A stretch of DNA of 64,000 nt from Mycobacteroides salmoniphilum (GCF_004924335.1 NZ_CP024633.1:2790001-2854000), one strand, 5' to 3'. Shown: positions 1 through 8,602, numbered from the stretch's first letter. Translations and numbers: made by a program. Notes: a model not told the origin generated them from the sequence alone.

Positions 1-860
1 ATCACCGATCGGTTGCTCTTCAGATCAAAGGCCGCCAGCAGGGTGGTCTTGAGGGAGCGCCGCCAGGGGCGGGCGCCGCTGAGCAGGAAGTGCATGACAG
101 TTTCGGGCCGCTTCTCCACGTCGAGGTTCGATTGCACCACCGCGCCGTGCCGGCGCACCACGTCATAGAGCGCGCCGTACTCGCGCCAGGTCGCGTACGT
201 GGACGGCAACTGTCGACCCGCGAACCGGGTGCCCTCCAACTTGGAGAAACGCAGCCGGTCGGTGGACAGGCCGACGAAACCGGCGTCGAGCGCATCGGCC
301 ACCATGGCCCGCATCCGGGCCAGTTCCTCGGACGAGGGGCGTTCGTCGTAGTCGGTCGCGCGCGCGAGACCCATGACCGCCGCACGGATATCGGAGTGCC
401 CGATCAGTGTTGCGACGTTGGCGCCCAACGGAAGTGACTCGATGAACTTGCGGTACCCGCGTGGTCCGTCCCAGTCTTTGTGCTCCTTCAGTGCCGAATG
501 GACCGCATCCCACGGCAGGGCCTCGACCCGGGCGAAAAGATCGGCAACATCCTCCGGATCCGCGTACACCGCGGACATCGAGCAGTTGCCGTAGATGACG
601 GAGGTGACACCATGGCGCACCGATTCACCCAGCCCCGGACTGACGAGCACCTCGGCGTCGTAGTGCGTATGCACGTCGACCATGCCGGGGATGACCCACT
701 TGCCGTCGGCATCGATGACCTCGCTCGCGTCGGCACTCGACAGGCCGGGCGCCATGGCCACCACCTTGCCGCCGCGAACCCCGACATCCAGAGCTTGGCC
801 GGGTGCGCCGGTCCCGTCGAACACCAGGCCCCCACGCACCAGCAGGTCAAATGTCGCCAT
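1..860 (-). CDS. N-acyl-D-amino-acid deacylase family amidohydrolase (3' end missing)
   Basis: This gene runs off the left edge; about 286 N-terminal residues are present, read from the ATG whose complement is at 858-860. The protein opens with the amidohydrolase beta-sandwich start (DLLVRGGLVFDGTG), then PGMVDVHTHYDAE around residues 58-70 with the metal-binding HxH at H64/H66. A GNCS segment near residue 95 is where D-aminoacylases place a metal-bridging Cys. These features fit the zinc amidohydrolases that hydrolyse N-acyl-D-amino acids or related amides. The substrate cannot be told from the fragment, and the family also holds dihydropyrimidinase-like and uncharacterised enzymes. It is divergent from the ferritin-like gene to its right, with about 117 bp between. 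Confidence 0.8.
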   Translation of the reverse strand, partial: MATFDLLVRGGLVFDGTGAPGQALDVGVRGGKVVAMAPGLSSADASEVIDADGKWVIPGMVDVHTHYDAEVLVSPGLGESVRHGVTSVIYGNCSMSAVYADPEDVADLFARVEALPWDAVHSALKEHKDWDGPRGYRKFIESLPLGANVATLIGHSDIRAAVMGLARATDYDERPSSEELARMRAMVADALDAGFVGLSTDRLRFSKLEGTRFAGRQLPSTYATWREYGALYDVVRRHGAVVQSNLDVEKRPETVMHFLLSGARPWRRSLKTTLLAAFDLKSNRSV

Positions 861-977
861 ACTCGATCCACCTCATTCGATCAGCAGATACTTAGCTTAT
901 CCCTGCGTATTCACGCCTATCGGGAAGGCCCATCTGCGTCTTCACAGGTGCTTCACAACTGATTGCTACCGTGCGGC

Positions 978-1727
978 ATGAACTGGGTCGACCATTTCGA
1001 GCGGAACCGCACGCACAACCGCCTGGTCGACGCTGCGGTCAATTGGCGTGGCGACACTGTGCTGTCCACTGAGTCCGCTGTGGCCATCGGCCGCTCCTTG
1101 CAGCGCTTCGAGATCGGCGAACGCGGCGATGGCGAGGTGCTGCTACACAAGGCGCGCACAGGTGACCCCCACTACGCGCGGGCGCTCGAATTGTTCGTCG
1201 CCGAAGAGCAGCAGCACGCTCATCTCCTGGGCCGAAGCCTGGAGCACCTCGATGTGCCGCCACTGTCGCAACATTGGTCGAACTCGGTGTTCGTATGGGC
1301 TCGTCGGATGTTCACGCTGCGCTGGGAGCTGATGGTGCTGACGGTGGCCGAGGTGATCGCACTGAGTTACTACGCCGCGATGTCACAGTGCGGCGACCCC
1401 GCGGTGGAAGCGATGTCCATGCGAATCCTCGACGATGAGCATCACCACGTGGCGTTCCAGATCGATTCTCTACGCGAGGGATTCGCGTCCACTCCACGGA
1501 CCGTCAAGATGCTGATGCGTGCGTGCTGGATGGTCGTGGCGGCGGGCGCCACCGCTGCAGTGGCGTTGGATCATGGCCCGGCCCTGCGGGTTTGCGGGTG
1601 GACCCGGGCACGGTTCTCCCGCGACGCCTGGCGTAACTTTCGTCAGGTGTCGCGGGAGTCCTTGCTCACGCATCGAAGAAGATCTGCACCCGGTCGGATT
1701 CCGGTAGCGTCTGGCACGCCAGCGTGA
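978..1727 (+). CDS. Ferritin-like (diiron-type) protein
   Basis: 249 residues from the ATG at 978. An in-frame start 15 bp upstream exists, but the protein aligns better from MNWVDHF. Two ExxH motifs are visible, E77xxH80 (in EEQQH) and E154xxH157 (in DDEHHH), spaced as in ferritin-like four-helix bundles that bind two irons. A hydrophobic helix follows near residues 175-200. Family knowledge suggests an iron-dependent oxidase or monooxygenase-like fold; no substrate can be assigned. The last 62 bases overlap the convergent ferredoxin gene, which is long for such an overlap, so the C-terminal tail may be less conserved. The neighbourhood holds a second diiron-like protein and a ferredoxin, so iron-redox chemistry is a shared theme. 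Confidence 0.7.
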   Translation: MNWVDHFERNRTHNRLVDAAVNWRGDTVLSTESAVAIGRSLQRFEIGERGDGEVLLHKARTGDPHYARALELFVAEEQQHAHLLGRSLEHLDVPPLSQHWSNSVFVWARRMFTLRWELMVLTVAEVIALSYYAAMSQCGDPAVEAMSMRILDDEHHHVAFQIDSLREGFASTPRTVKMLMRACWMVVAAGATAAVALDHGPALRVCGWTRARFSRDAWRNFRQVSRESLLTHRRRSAPGRIPVASGTPA

Positions 1728-1986
1728 ACCCCTCGGCCACCTCGCTGTCGATGAGAGACTCGTTCATCAGCATCCGCGTCTGACCCGATTGCACCGAGCA
1801 CATGCAGGTGGCACAGGCCGATTCGCGACACACATAGGGTGCGTCGATCCCCGCGTCCAGGAGTACGTCGAGCAGCTTCTTGCCCCTAGGCCAGTCCAAA
1901 ACATGTGTGCTGCCGTAGATTTCAACCTCCAGGACCGCGTTCCCGGTCGTGTCGCTGCCGGTGACCCGGATGGCTTCTGCCGTCAC
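1666..1986 (-). CDS. 2Fe-2S ferredoxin
   Basis: 106 residues with a plant-type 2Fe-2S domain. The cluster ligands are visible as C53-x4-C58-x2-C61 and C91 (CRESACATC then LACQT), the standard spacing for this fold. It should shuttle single electrons to an oxygenase or reductase in the cytoplasm. The GTG start at 1986 overlaps the stop of the upstream PF10118-type gene in a GTGA, so the two are translationally coupled. That makes the ferredoxin the likely dedicated electron donor of the protein encoded just before it. No ferredoxin reductase is encoded nearby, so reducing power must come from elsewhere. Confidence 0.9.
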   Translation of the reverse strand: MTAEAIRVTGSDTTGNAVLEVEIYGSTHVLDWPRGKKLLDVLLDAGIDAPYVCRESACATCMCSVQSGQTRMLMNESLIDSEVAEGFTLACQTLPESDRVQIFFDA

Positions 1987-2891
1987 TGGCCCACCGCACG
2001 GCGGCCGGGCAAGCGATCATTCAGCTCGCCCTCGGAACCGAAAAGGATTCCCTGCCATGTCTCGAGCAGTTCCTCGGTGTCGACATCATCGGGATGAAAC
2101 CCGGGGCGCATGTATTCGGCGATATCGCGCATCAGACCCTTCACCAGCGGGCCGCGGTACACATCGATGGTCTGGCGCAGCACCGCCAACGGCTTCCAGC
2201 CGCTCGGGTCAGTGAGGATCGACGCCAAGACGGCCAGCGTCATCAGGGGCAGCGTGCCCGCCCAAATCAGTGACATCACACCGATGCGCACCGACTCCGG
2301 ACCACCCACCGAGCGATACACATCGAAGGCGACCGACTTGTGCTCCATCTCCTCCATGGCATGCCAGTTCAGGAGGTGGTGGACCTCATCGGACATCGGA
2401 ATCTCTTGCAGCTCAGCACTGGAGAGCACCCGCTGGGCCAGCACCGCTGTGTAATGCTCGGCGGCGGCGGTCATCGCCAGATGCGCGATTCTGGGTGCGC
2501 GTTTCTCCAGCGCGATGAGGAACTTCTCGCGCCGACTCCCCTCCTCGAAGTTCATGATCCGGACCAAGGGATAGCCCATATCGATGATCTTCTCGTTGAG
2601 CTTGCGGTGCTCGCGGCCATGCATGGCCTCCTGCCCGATGAAACCCGCCACCCGCTTCTTCAACACCGGATCGGTGATCTGGTCGGCGTAGTTGCGCACG
2701 GACCTGATGAAGGACTCCTCGCCGGGAGGAAACGCACCGGAAAGGAGCGACACCAAATGACTGAAGACGATGTCGCCCTCGACGTAGTGCTTCTTCATGG
2801 GGGCCGGCTCACCGAACCGGAAGTTCATCCGGCGCACCTTGGGCAACTCGCGCGCCGCGACTCCCCGCCGCCCCTGTTCGACAACAGCCAT
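1983..2891 (-). CDS. PF10118-type metal-dependent hydrolase / diiron-like protein
   Basis: 302 residues from the ATG at 2891. The open frame extends to 3062, but the extra N-terminus is low-quality sequence crossing the operator. Conserved acidic/His pairs are visible: QEAMHGREH (ExxH around residues 110-118) and EEMEHKS (ExxH around 182-186), with an AAEHY segment between. This pattern is typical of PF10118, annotated as predicted metal-dependent hydrolases but resembling ferritin-like diiron folds. A hydrophobic stretch (GVMSLIWAGTLPLMTLAVL) suggests membrane contact. It is first in a two-gene operon with the coupled ferredoxin and is divergent from a TetR gene across a perfect palindrome. 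A diiron oxygenase acting on a lipid-like substrate would fit, but this is inference. Confidence 0.75.
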   Translation of the reverse strand: MAVVEQGRRGVAARELPKVRRMNFRFGEPAPMKKHYVEGDIVFSHLVSLLSGAFPPGEESFIRSVRNYADQITDPVLKKRVAGFIGQEAMHGREHRKLNEKIIDMGYPLVRIMNFEEGSRREKFLIALEKRAPRIAHLAMTAAAEHYTAVLAQRVLSSAELQEIPMSDEVHHLLNWHAMEEMEHKSVAFDVYRSVGGPESVRIGVMSLIWAGTLPLMTLAVLASILTDPSGWKPLAVLRQTIDVYRGPLVKGLMRDIAEYMRPGFHPDDVDTEELLETWQGILFGSEGELNDRLPGRRAVGQ

Positions 2892-2946
2892 GACGGAACT
2901 CCTTTTCCTGAGACGTCTCCGTTGACGCCTGACCTGGCAATTTCTT

Positions 2947-2967
2947 AGTAGTACTCTGAGTACTACT
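2947..2967. promoter_or_regulatory. Perfect 21-bp palindrome, likely TetR operator
   Basis: Two 10-bp arms (AGTAGTACTC and GAGTACTACT) are exact reverse complements around a single central T. It lies 56 bp upstream of the PF10118-type start and about 100 bp upstream of the TetR start, in the only divergent gap of this locus. TetR proteins bind palindromes of this kind and commonly repress both flanking units. The assignment to the adjacent TetR is inferred from position. Confidence 0.8.
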
Positions 2968-3067
2968 GGTAGTATCCATACCGCACGGCGTGAGCACAAT
3001 AGGCAGCACACGTGTGTCCCCCTCGAACTGGCGAACCAGGGGCCCGGCACACGTACCATCACTGGTG

Positions 3068-3805
3068 ATGAGAGGCGTGGAAAGCGTGACTACAGCCATC
3101 GCGTCGAAGGCCGGCCCCGTCGCCGCCCGGCGTGGCGACCGCCGCAAGGTTGCCCGGGAAGAATTGCTGGATGCCGCGTTTCGCGCGATCGATGCCATCG
3201 GCTCGACCGTCAGCATGGACGACATCGCGCGCGAGGCGGGGGTTGCCAAACCGAAGTTGTACCGCTACTTCGAAGACAAGGCCGACTTGCACGGCGCTGT
3301 GCTGGAACGCGTGCAGGACATGGTGTGGAACGCGGCCATGGGCCGAATCAATCTGATGACAGACTCGGCGCGCGAATTGGTCGAACACGGTGCCAACGAG
3401 TACGCACGCATGATTTCGGATCACCCGAACGTGTTGCGCTTCATCGTGCACGGCCATTTCATCAATTCCAGTGACGGCACCGAGCGTTTGGTGGAGACCG
3501 CGCAGCAGATGACGCACGACATCGCCGAAATACTGTCGAACGCGATCGACGACGAGACGGTGGACATCGACGACGCGGATCTGGCGGTCAGCTCTGCCGC
3601 GGGTGCCATCGGCACCGCCACCGAATGGTTCCTGGGCCCCAATCAGCAACGTGCCCAACCGATGCCCATCGAGACATTCGTGGAGTACCTGACCACTGTC
3701 CTGTCCGGACTCGCCGCATCGATCGCCGAATTCAACGGCCTGACCCTTGATCCCGACCAGCCGCTGCACCTGGCGTTCACCAGCACACGCGGCGGTACCG
3801 CATGA
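3068..3805 (+). CDS. TetR family transcriptional regulator
   Basis: 245 residues from the ATG at 3068. The N-terminal DNA-binding domain spans about residues 25-70, with the recognition segment VSMDDIAREAGVAKPKLYRYF typical of TetR helix-turn-helix domains. The C-terminal ligand domain is not diagnostic, so the effector is unknown. The stop overlaps the ABC1 kinase start by 4 bp (ATGA), so regulator and kinase form one unit. The palindrome at 2947-2967 is the expected operator, which would let this protein control both itself with the kinase and the divergent diiron-like/ferredoxin pair. Confidence 0.9.
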   Translation: MRGVESVTTAIASKAGPVAARRGDRRKVAREELLDAAFRAIDAIGSTVSMDDIAREAGVAKPKLYRYFEDKADLHGAVLERVQDMVWNAAMGRINLMTDSARELVEHGANEYARMISDHPNVLRFIVHGHFINSSDGTERLVETAQQMTHDIAEILSNAIDDETVDIDDADLAVSSAAGAIGTATEWFLGPNQQRAQPMPIETFVEYLTTVLSGLAASIAEFNGLTLDPDQPLHLAFTSTRGGTA

Positions 3806-5172
3806 CCGACGGGGTCCCCCTGGCACGTATCACTCGTGGCCGGGCGCTCGGCAAGTTGGCGGCCGGGCAAGCGGTACGCACCGCGAGCAGTCGACTCTCC
3901 ATGATCGGGCGATCCGAACAAGCACGTGCGCTCCTCGCGGAACGTTCTACGCTGCAGGCAGCCGATCAGCTCGTGACCGTGCTGGGCGGCCTCAAGGGTT
4001 CGGCGATGAAGCTCGGCCAACTGCTGTCCATGCTGGAAGTGGACATGGTGCCCGAAGCCCATCGCGAGCGCTTCCGGCAGAAGTTGGCCCGACTGCGCGA
4101 TCAGGCTCCGCGCGAGCCGTTCACGGTGATGCGCCCGATCATCGAGTCCAACCTGGGCGTGCTGCAGAAGAGCTTCCGCGACTTCGACGAAACGCCCGTC
4201 GCTGCCGCCTCCATCGGCCAGGTGTACCGAGCCGTCCTGCACGACGGGCGCGCGGTCGCGGTCAAGGTCAAGTACCCCGGGGTCGACGAGGCCGTGCACG
4301 CGGACATGCAGAACCTCGCGCTGTTCACGAAGTTCTGGCGCAAAGCGCTACCGACGCTCTCGAATTCGGCCTTCATGGACGAGATCTCCATGAATTTGGA
4401 AAGCGAGCTCGATTATCCGCGCGAGGCGCGCACCCAACACGAGATCGCCGAACGCTACCGCGGACATCCGTTCATCGTCATCCCCGATTGCGTACCCGAG
4501 ATGTGCACGTCACAGGTCCTCGTGACGGAATTCATTGACGGCCAGTCCTTTCCCTTCATGCAGACGCTCCCCGACGAAGAGCGCAACCAGATCGGTGAAC
4601 TGATTTTCCGGTTCTATATCGGATCGCTGTTCCAGGACAACGACTTCTGCGGCGACCCGCATCCGGGAAACATTCTGCGCACGGCCGACGGCACCGTCGG
4701 GTTCGTGGACTTCGGGCTGTACAACCGGATGGACCCCGAACACGTCGACTTTGAACGGACGATCATGCGTGCCGCCACCGAGGGACGCGCCCAGGACATG
4801 TACGACGCGATGGTGGCGCGCGGGATCGTCGACTCCCATTCGGACGTCTCCCCCCAGAACTGTCTGGAGTACTGCCATGCGGCTTCGGGATGGAATCTTG
4901 TCGACGAGGAAATGACCATCACCCCGGAAATCGCTTCCAGCGCCATGATTCTCGCGGTGGACCCACGCTCCAGTGAGTTCACCGGAATGCGCAGGCAAAA
5001 CCTACCTCCCGAGCACATTTTCTCGCGTCGTGCAGATTTCTACACCTTCGGAGTACTCGGCCAGCTCAATGTCACCGGCAACTGGCATCGCATCGCGCGC
5101 GAGTGGATTTATGGCGAGCCACCCGCCACCGAGATCGGAATCGCCATCGCGCGGTGGCGCGCTTCCCGCTAG
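3802..5172 (+). CDS. ABC1/UbiB-family atypical kinase
   Basis: 456 residues. Family hallmarks are all visible: the KxGQ motif (K70-L-G72-Q73 in AMKLGQLLS), the Ala-rich nucleotide loop AAAS at 134-137, the lysine-containing strand AVAVKVKYPG at 151-160, the catalytic-loop-like CGDPHPGN and the metal-binding VDFG. ABC1/UbiB proteins are atypical kinases or ATPases linked to isoprenoid-quinone and membrane-lipid metabolism in bacteria and mitochondria. No strong C-terminal membrane helix pair is evident. It is coupled by ATGA overlap to TetR, so it is probably co-repressed with it. Direct partnership with the divergent diiron/ferredoxin genes is suggested by the shared control region, not shown. 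Confidence 0.88.
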   Translation: MTDGVPLARITRGRALGKLAAGQAVRTASSRLSMIGRSEQARALLAERSTLQAADQLVTVLGGLKGSAMKLGQLLSMLEVDMVPEAHRERFRQKLARLRDQAPREPFTVMRPIIESNLGVLQKSFRDFDETPVAAASIGQVYRAVLHDGRAVAVKVKYPGVDEAVHADMQNLALFTKFWRKALPTLSNSAFMDEISMNLESELDYPREARTQHEIAERYRGHPFIVIPDCVPEMCTSQVLVTEFIDGQSFPFMQTLPDEERNQIGELIFRFYIGSLFQDNDFCGDPHPGNILRTADGTVGFVDFGLYNRMDPEHVDFERTIMRAATEGRAQDMYDAMVARGIVDSHSDVSPQNCLEYCHAASGWNLVDEEMTITPEIASSAMILAVDPRSSEFTGMRRQNLPPEHIFSRRADFYTFGVLGQLNVTGNWHRIAREWIYGEPPATEIGIAIARWRASR

Positions 5173-5600
5173 CGCAACAATCCCTCGATCGCGCGGCCAA
5201 ACATCCACGGCCCGCCCGCCTGGGCCAACCGGTCGAAGACGCGCGGCAGGCCGCGAATGCTCACCTCCTCGGTCCAGACCACGCGTGAACCGCGCCCTCG
5301 CGCCTGTACCTCGATCTCGGCCCACCCCAGAATCAACGTCCCCGTCTTCTCCAGTCGGCAGCGGCCGGGGCTCCCCTCTCGCGGTGGCTGCCACCACGTG
5401 ACCGTCATCGGGTCGTCAAACCCTATGGTTCCCAGCCCTGTTCGCCCTACAAACGTGGTACCTACCCCCGGGGGCAGATCGCTCGTCACGGATACCGTCG
5501 TCAGCGGAATGTGCTCGCTGTGCCGAGGCCAGTCGGTGATTCGCGCGAAGGCTTCGCCGACGGGCAGCGCGCTGAGGCGCTCTATTCGGAGAAGGGCCAC
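5169..5600 (-). CDS. SRPBCC family (polyketide cyclase/START-like) protein
   Basis: 143 residues. The sequence (RITDWPRHSEHIPLTTV near the start, the GFDDPMTVTWWQPP and LEKTG strands, and a C-terminal helix ending GPWMFGRAIEGLLR) matches the small helix-grip SRPBCC proteins of actinobacteria that bind hydrophobic ligands. No catalytic residue can be assigned. Its start lies 19 bp inside the end of the upstream SDR gene on the same strand, so the two are probably co-transcribed. Its stop shares a CTAG with the convergent ABC1 kinase stop. Confidence 0.75.
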   Translation of the reverse strand: MALLRIERLSALPVGEAFARITDWPRHSEHIPLTTVSVTSDLPPGVGTTFVGRTGLGTIGFDDPMTVTWWQPPREGSPGRCRLEKTGTLILGWAEIEVQARGRGSRVVWTEEVSIRGLPRVFDRLAQAGGPWMFGRAIEGLLR

Positions 5601-6604
5601 AAGCCGAACAGTCTCGAGGGCGCCTGCTGACCACGCAAGGCGACGATGGTGTCCGTCAGTGTTTCCCGCGGGTCACGGTAGGTGACACCGAGTTCACGCT
5701 CGCTGGGTGAGTCATCGGAGGCGGGCATCTGCGTGTAGTACTGCATACCTGCCTCGGTCATCGGGGTACCGAGCGGGACATAACGGCCGAGCTGATCCAT
5801 CACCGTTCCCGCCACGCGCAGCAGCAAATCGGGTACCGGGACGGCCAGCACGGTGCTACCGGCCGCATCGGTCAACACATTCACCAGCTCATCCACCTCC
5901 AGCCGATGACCGCCCGCGGTGTAGCGCCGCGGTCCCCGCCCCGGTTCCAACAGCGCGGCGTGCAGGGCAGCGAGGTCTCGGACGTCGACCACCAGCCATG
6001 CCGCGCTGCGTCCCGGGACCGACCTCATCAGCAGGACCCAGCGCACGCCCTCGGCGGCCTCACCGAACTGATTTCCGACCGGCGGTCCCAGCACCATGCC
6101 CGGGTACGTGATGGTCACCGGTGCACCGGATTGCTGCAAGTCGCGCACGTACAGCTCGACCCGCGCCTTCGACTGACCGTACCCATCGCTGCCTCCGGCC
6201 GCGGGCAGGTCCGCCTCGAAGGTTTCCAGACCCGGCCGAAACAGCGCGGTGATGCTGGAAACGTGCACAATCGGATCGAGGCCCCGGTCAACGGCCGTCC
6301 CGAGGACGTTCTGGGTGCCCTCCAGGTTGATGGACATCATCCGGTCGGCTTCTTGGGGATCCGTGCTGACCATGGCCGCGCTGTGCAGTACCGCGTCGCA
6401 TCCGTCGAGCGCGGCCTCGACCGAGTCCCGATCGGTGATATCGCCGACGGCGTAGTCGGATACGTCGACACCGAGCGTCGCCACCGTGGTGTGCAGGCGA
6501 GCTTCCTTACGCACCAGAAAGCGGACCTGATGCCCGGCGTCGGCAATGGCCTTCGCCGTCCATCCACCCACGAATCCGGTACCGCCAGTGATCAATACGC
6601 GCAT
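5582..6604 (-). CDS. NAD(P)-dependent extended SDR (epimerase/reductase-like)
   Basis: 340 residues. The N-terminal Rossmann motif TGGTGFVG starts at residue 6, an acidic/basic patch follows at LVRK, and the catalytic YxxxK is seen in GYGQSKARVE near residue 150. Together these define an extended SDR of the epimerase/dihydroflavonol reductase type. Substrate is unknown; mycobacteria carry several such proteins acting on sugars, steroids or lipids. It overlaps the downstream SRPBCC gene and is divergent from the secreted MPT63-like gene, with about 130 bp between. Confidence 0.85.
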   Translation of the reverse strand: MRVLITGGTGFVGGWTAKAIADAGHQVRFLVRKEARLHTTVATLGVDVSDYAVGDITDRDSVEAALDGCDAVLHSAAMVSTDPQEADRMMSINLEGTQNVLGTAVDRGLDPIVHVSSITALFRPGLETFEADLPAAGGSDGYGQSKARVELYVRDLQQSGAPVTITYPGMVLGPPVGNQFGEAAEGVRWVLLMRSVPGRSAAWLVVDVRDLAALHAALLEPGRGPRRYTAGGHRLEVDELVNVLTDAAGSTVLAVPVPDLLLRVAGTVMDQLGRYVPLGTPMTEAGMQYYTQMPASDDSPSERELGVTYRDPRETLTDTIVALRGQQAPSRLFGLWPFSE

Positions 6605-6735
6605 ACTTCACGTCCCCTCCGGTGCGGCGAACCGCTCCAATCAGGACATCGTAGGTTGTCAGCGCCTCCATACCGGGCGAATGCCGAAGAGCCATGTGGC
6701 ACCGTCCCCGCCGCGACGTGTGCCAAGATCGCTGG

Positions 6736-7230
6736 GTGCGTCTACGCCCCGTGTTCCCGCTCATCGCCGCCCTCACTGCCCTCGCCATGGCCTTGGCTCC
6801 GACGGCGACCGCACAACCCGAGCGGGTGACGCCCATCGGGCACATCGGCGAGACGCTGCATTTCGACTACGGCACCATCGGCGCCGATGTCACCGTGCAC
6901 AACATCGAACCCACTGGTGTCCCGGCCGGAATGGCTCCCCCACGCGGCATCATCTGGAAGGCGTACGTGACCATCCGGCCGACCAAGGTGCCCAACGCGT
7001 ACGCGTTGTTGATGGCGCTCAAGCTCGGCGGCATCTCACCGGAAACCGGAGATGCCTATGAGCCCCAGCGCACCGACGAACCCGACGATCTGAACTACGC
7101 GCTGCGTAACGCGCCACAGGGCTCGACGGTGAGCGGCGCGGTGTATTGGGACGTCTATCGCGGACCGGTGCGGCATATCGTGCTGCGTTCGTCGCAGACC
7201 CAGGTCCACCTGGCCCAGTGGGACCTCTGA
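6736..7230 (+). CDS. MPT63-like secreted protein (DUF1942)
   Basis: 164 residues from the GTG at 6736, chosen because it gives a clean signal peptide (VRLRPVFPLIAALTALAM then an ALAPTATAQP cleavage region around residue 25). An upstream ATG at 6694 would add 14 charged residues before it. The mature part has the all-beta look and the GxVYWDVYRGP and LAQWDL endings seen in DUF1942, the family of the secreted mycobacterial antigen MPT63. MPT63 has an immunoglobulin-like fold and unknown function. Secretion is by the general pathway. No operon partner is apparent; the next gene converges on it. Confidence 0.8.
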   Translation: MRLRPVFPLIAALTALAMALAPTATAQPERVTPIGHIGETLHFDYGTIGADVTVHNIEPTGVPAGMAPPRGIIWKAYVTIRPTKVPNAYALLMALKLGGISPETGDAYEPQRTDEPDDLNYALRNAPQGSTVSGAVYWDVYRGPVRHIVLRSSQTQVHLAQWDL

Positions 7231-7234
7231 GCTC

Positions 7235-7990
7235 TCAGCGAGGCTGGAACAGATAGTTCCGGAAGGTATCGGTGACCTTGTCCACGGGCCGCCACGAGTC
7301 GGCGCTCCATACCGACATCCGGTAATCCCGCGCGGTGAACCACGCGACGATGTCCTCGGCGGTGCGCCCGAACCGCTCCATGTGGCGATCCTCTACCTCG
7401 AGCATCATCGCCGGACGGGTCCGTTCGATGGTCTTCTCGCCACTCACCAGGACATCGAGTTCGGCGCCCTCGACATCGATCTTCACGAAGTCGATCCGCG
7501 TGATGCTCAGGCGCTCGCAGAAGCCGTCGAACGTCTCGGTGTCCACGACGACCCGGATGTGCTCATCGAACTCGGCGTTCGAGCCCAGCCCGTCGGCCCC
7601 GGCGTCGACGAAGGACCGTCCGGTGATCGGCTTGCCGTTGCGCAGCGGAACGCTCATGACCTGCTCACCCGGGTTGGTGCCGAGTGCGACGGCGTGACGG
7701 CGTACGTTCTGCGCGCTACGCAGCCCCAGCGCCGCCGACGAGGTCGCATGGGCGAACCGCAGCGGCTCCAGGCTGTACACCAGGCCGTCCGCGCCCACCA
7801 GACGCGCCAGCTCCGCGGTGTAGAAACCGGCGGCGGCACCCACGTCCAGGCACACATCTCCGGGCTTGACCACCTGCGCGATACCCACCAGCTCGGTTTC
7901 CACCCACGGGGTGGTGCGGGCGAGTGTGCGCAGGCCCTGCCCCACCACGGCGTCACGAATCTCGCCGAAGGCCGTCACGCGCCGCGTCAT
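7235..7990 (-). CDS. FkbM family SAM-dependent methyltransferase
   Basis: 251 residues from the ATG at 7990, which has a GAGGAG ribosome site directly upstream; a start 30 bp earlier is also open. The SAM-binding strand DVCLDVGAAAGFYTAELARL is near residues 45-64, and the FkbM-type block RIDFVKIDVEGAELDVL follows around 155-172. FkbM enzymes O-methylate sugars, polyketides or glycolipids. In M. abscessus-group bacteria such enzymes often act on glycopeptidolipid or other envelope sugars, but no glycolipid genes lie here, so substrate is open. Confidence 0.85.
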   Translation of the reverse strand: MTRRVTAFGEIRDAVVGQGLRTLARTTPWVETELVGIAQVVKPGDVCLDVGAAAGFYTAELARLVGADGLVYSLEPLRFAHATSSAALGLRSAQNVRRHAVALGTNPGEQVMSVPLRNGKPITGRSFVDAGADGLGSNAEFDEHIRVVVDTETFDGFCERLSITRIDFVKIDVEGAELDVLVSGEKTIERTRPAMMLEVEDRHMERFGRTAEDIVAWFTARDYRMSVWSADSWRPVDKVTDTFRNYLFQPR

Positions 7991-8065
7991 ATGGTGCTCC
8001 TCAGGGTTGATCATCAACATGGTCGCTGTCTCGGAACCGCGCCAAGTATAGGTAGCGTGCCCGTC

Positions 8066-8602
8066 ATGCCGATTCAGGTCAGCACCGCGACGGCTGCCGA
8101 CAGCGCAGAAGTCGCCGCCGTCGCCGCTCGTACCTTCCCGCTCGCGTGTCCCCCCTCGTCAACACCGGAGGACATCGCCGCGTTCATCGCGGCCAACCTC
8201 AGCACGAACAACTTCGACGAGTACATCCGCGAGCACCGGGTACTGGTGGCACGCGAGAACGACGTCATCATCGGGTACTCGATGCTCGTCAACGGCGTGG
8301 TCGAGGATCCCGACGTACAATGGGCCGTCACGCTACGGCCCGCGATGCAGCTCTCCAAGATGTACGTGCTGCCCGAGTTCCATCAGGCGGGGGTGGCGAG
8401 CGCGCTGATGACCGCGGCCCTCGCCGACGCCGCCGAGCGCGGGGCCATCGGAGTCTGGCTGGGCGTCAACCAGGAAAATGAACGCGCGCAGCGCTTTTAC
8501 GCTAAGCACGGCTTCAACCGCAGCGGCACGAAGACCTTCCAGGTGGGCGAACGCCTGGAGAACGACTATGTCATGCAGTGCTTGGTAGCGGCGCCGCGCT
8601 GA
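8066..8602 (+). CDS. GNAT family N-acetyltransferase (Rv2669-like)
   Basis: 178 residues from the ATG at 8066. The acetyl-CoA binding core is visible as LSKMYVLPEFHQAGVASALM (motif A with QAGVAS replacing the usual Q/RxxGxG/A) near residues 95-115, followed by WLGVNQENERAQRFYAKHGF, the standard GNAT motif B ending. Substrate is unknown. It marks the left end of the block collinear with M. tuberculosis Rv2669 onwards. Its 3' end overlaps the convergent ZapE gene by about 30 bp. Confidence 0.85.
   Translation: MPIQVSTATAADSAEVAAVAARTFPLACPPSSTPEDIAAFIAANLSTNNFDEYIREHRVLVARENDVIIGYSMLVNGVVEDPDVQWAVTLRPAMQLSKMYVLPEFHQAGVASALMTAALADAAERGAIGVWLGVNQENERAQRFYAKHGFNRSGTKTFQVGERLENDYVMQCLVAAPR

Noticed and set aside
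2892..3062. 57-residue N-terminal extension of the PF10118-type protein
   Set aside because: It would be translated across the palindrome and is Arg/Cys-rich with no similarity to the family; the internal ATG at 2891 is preferred.
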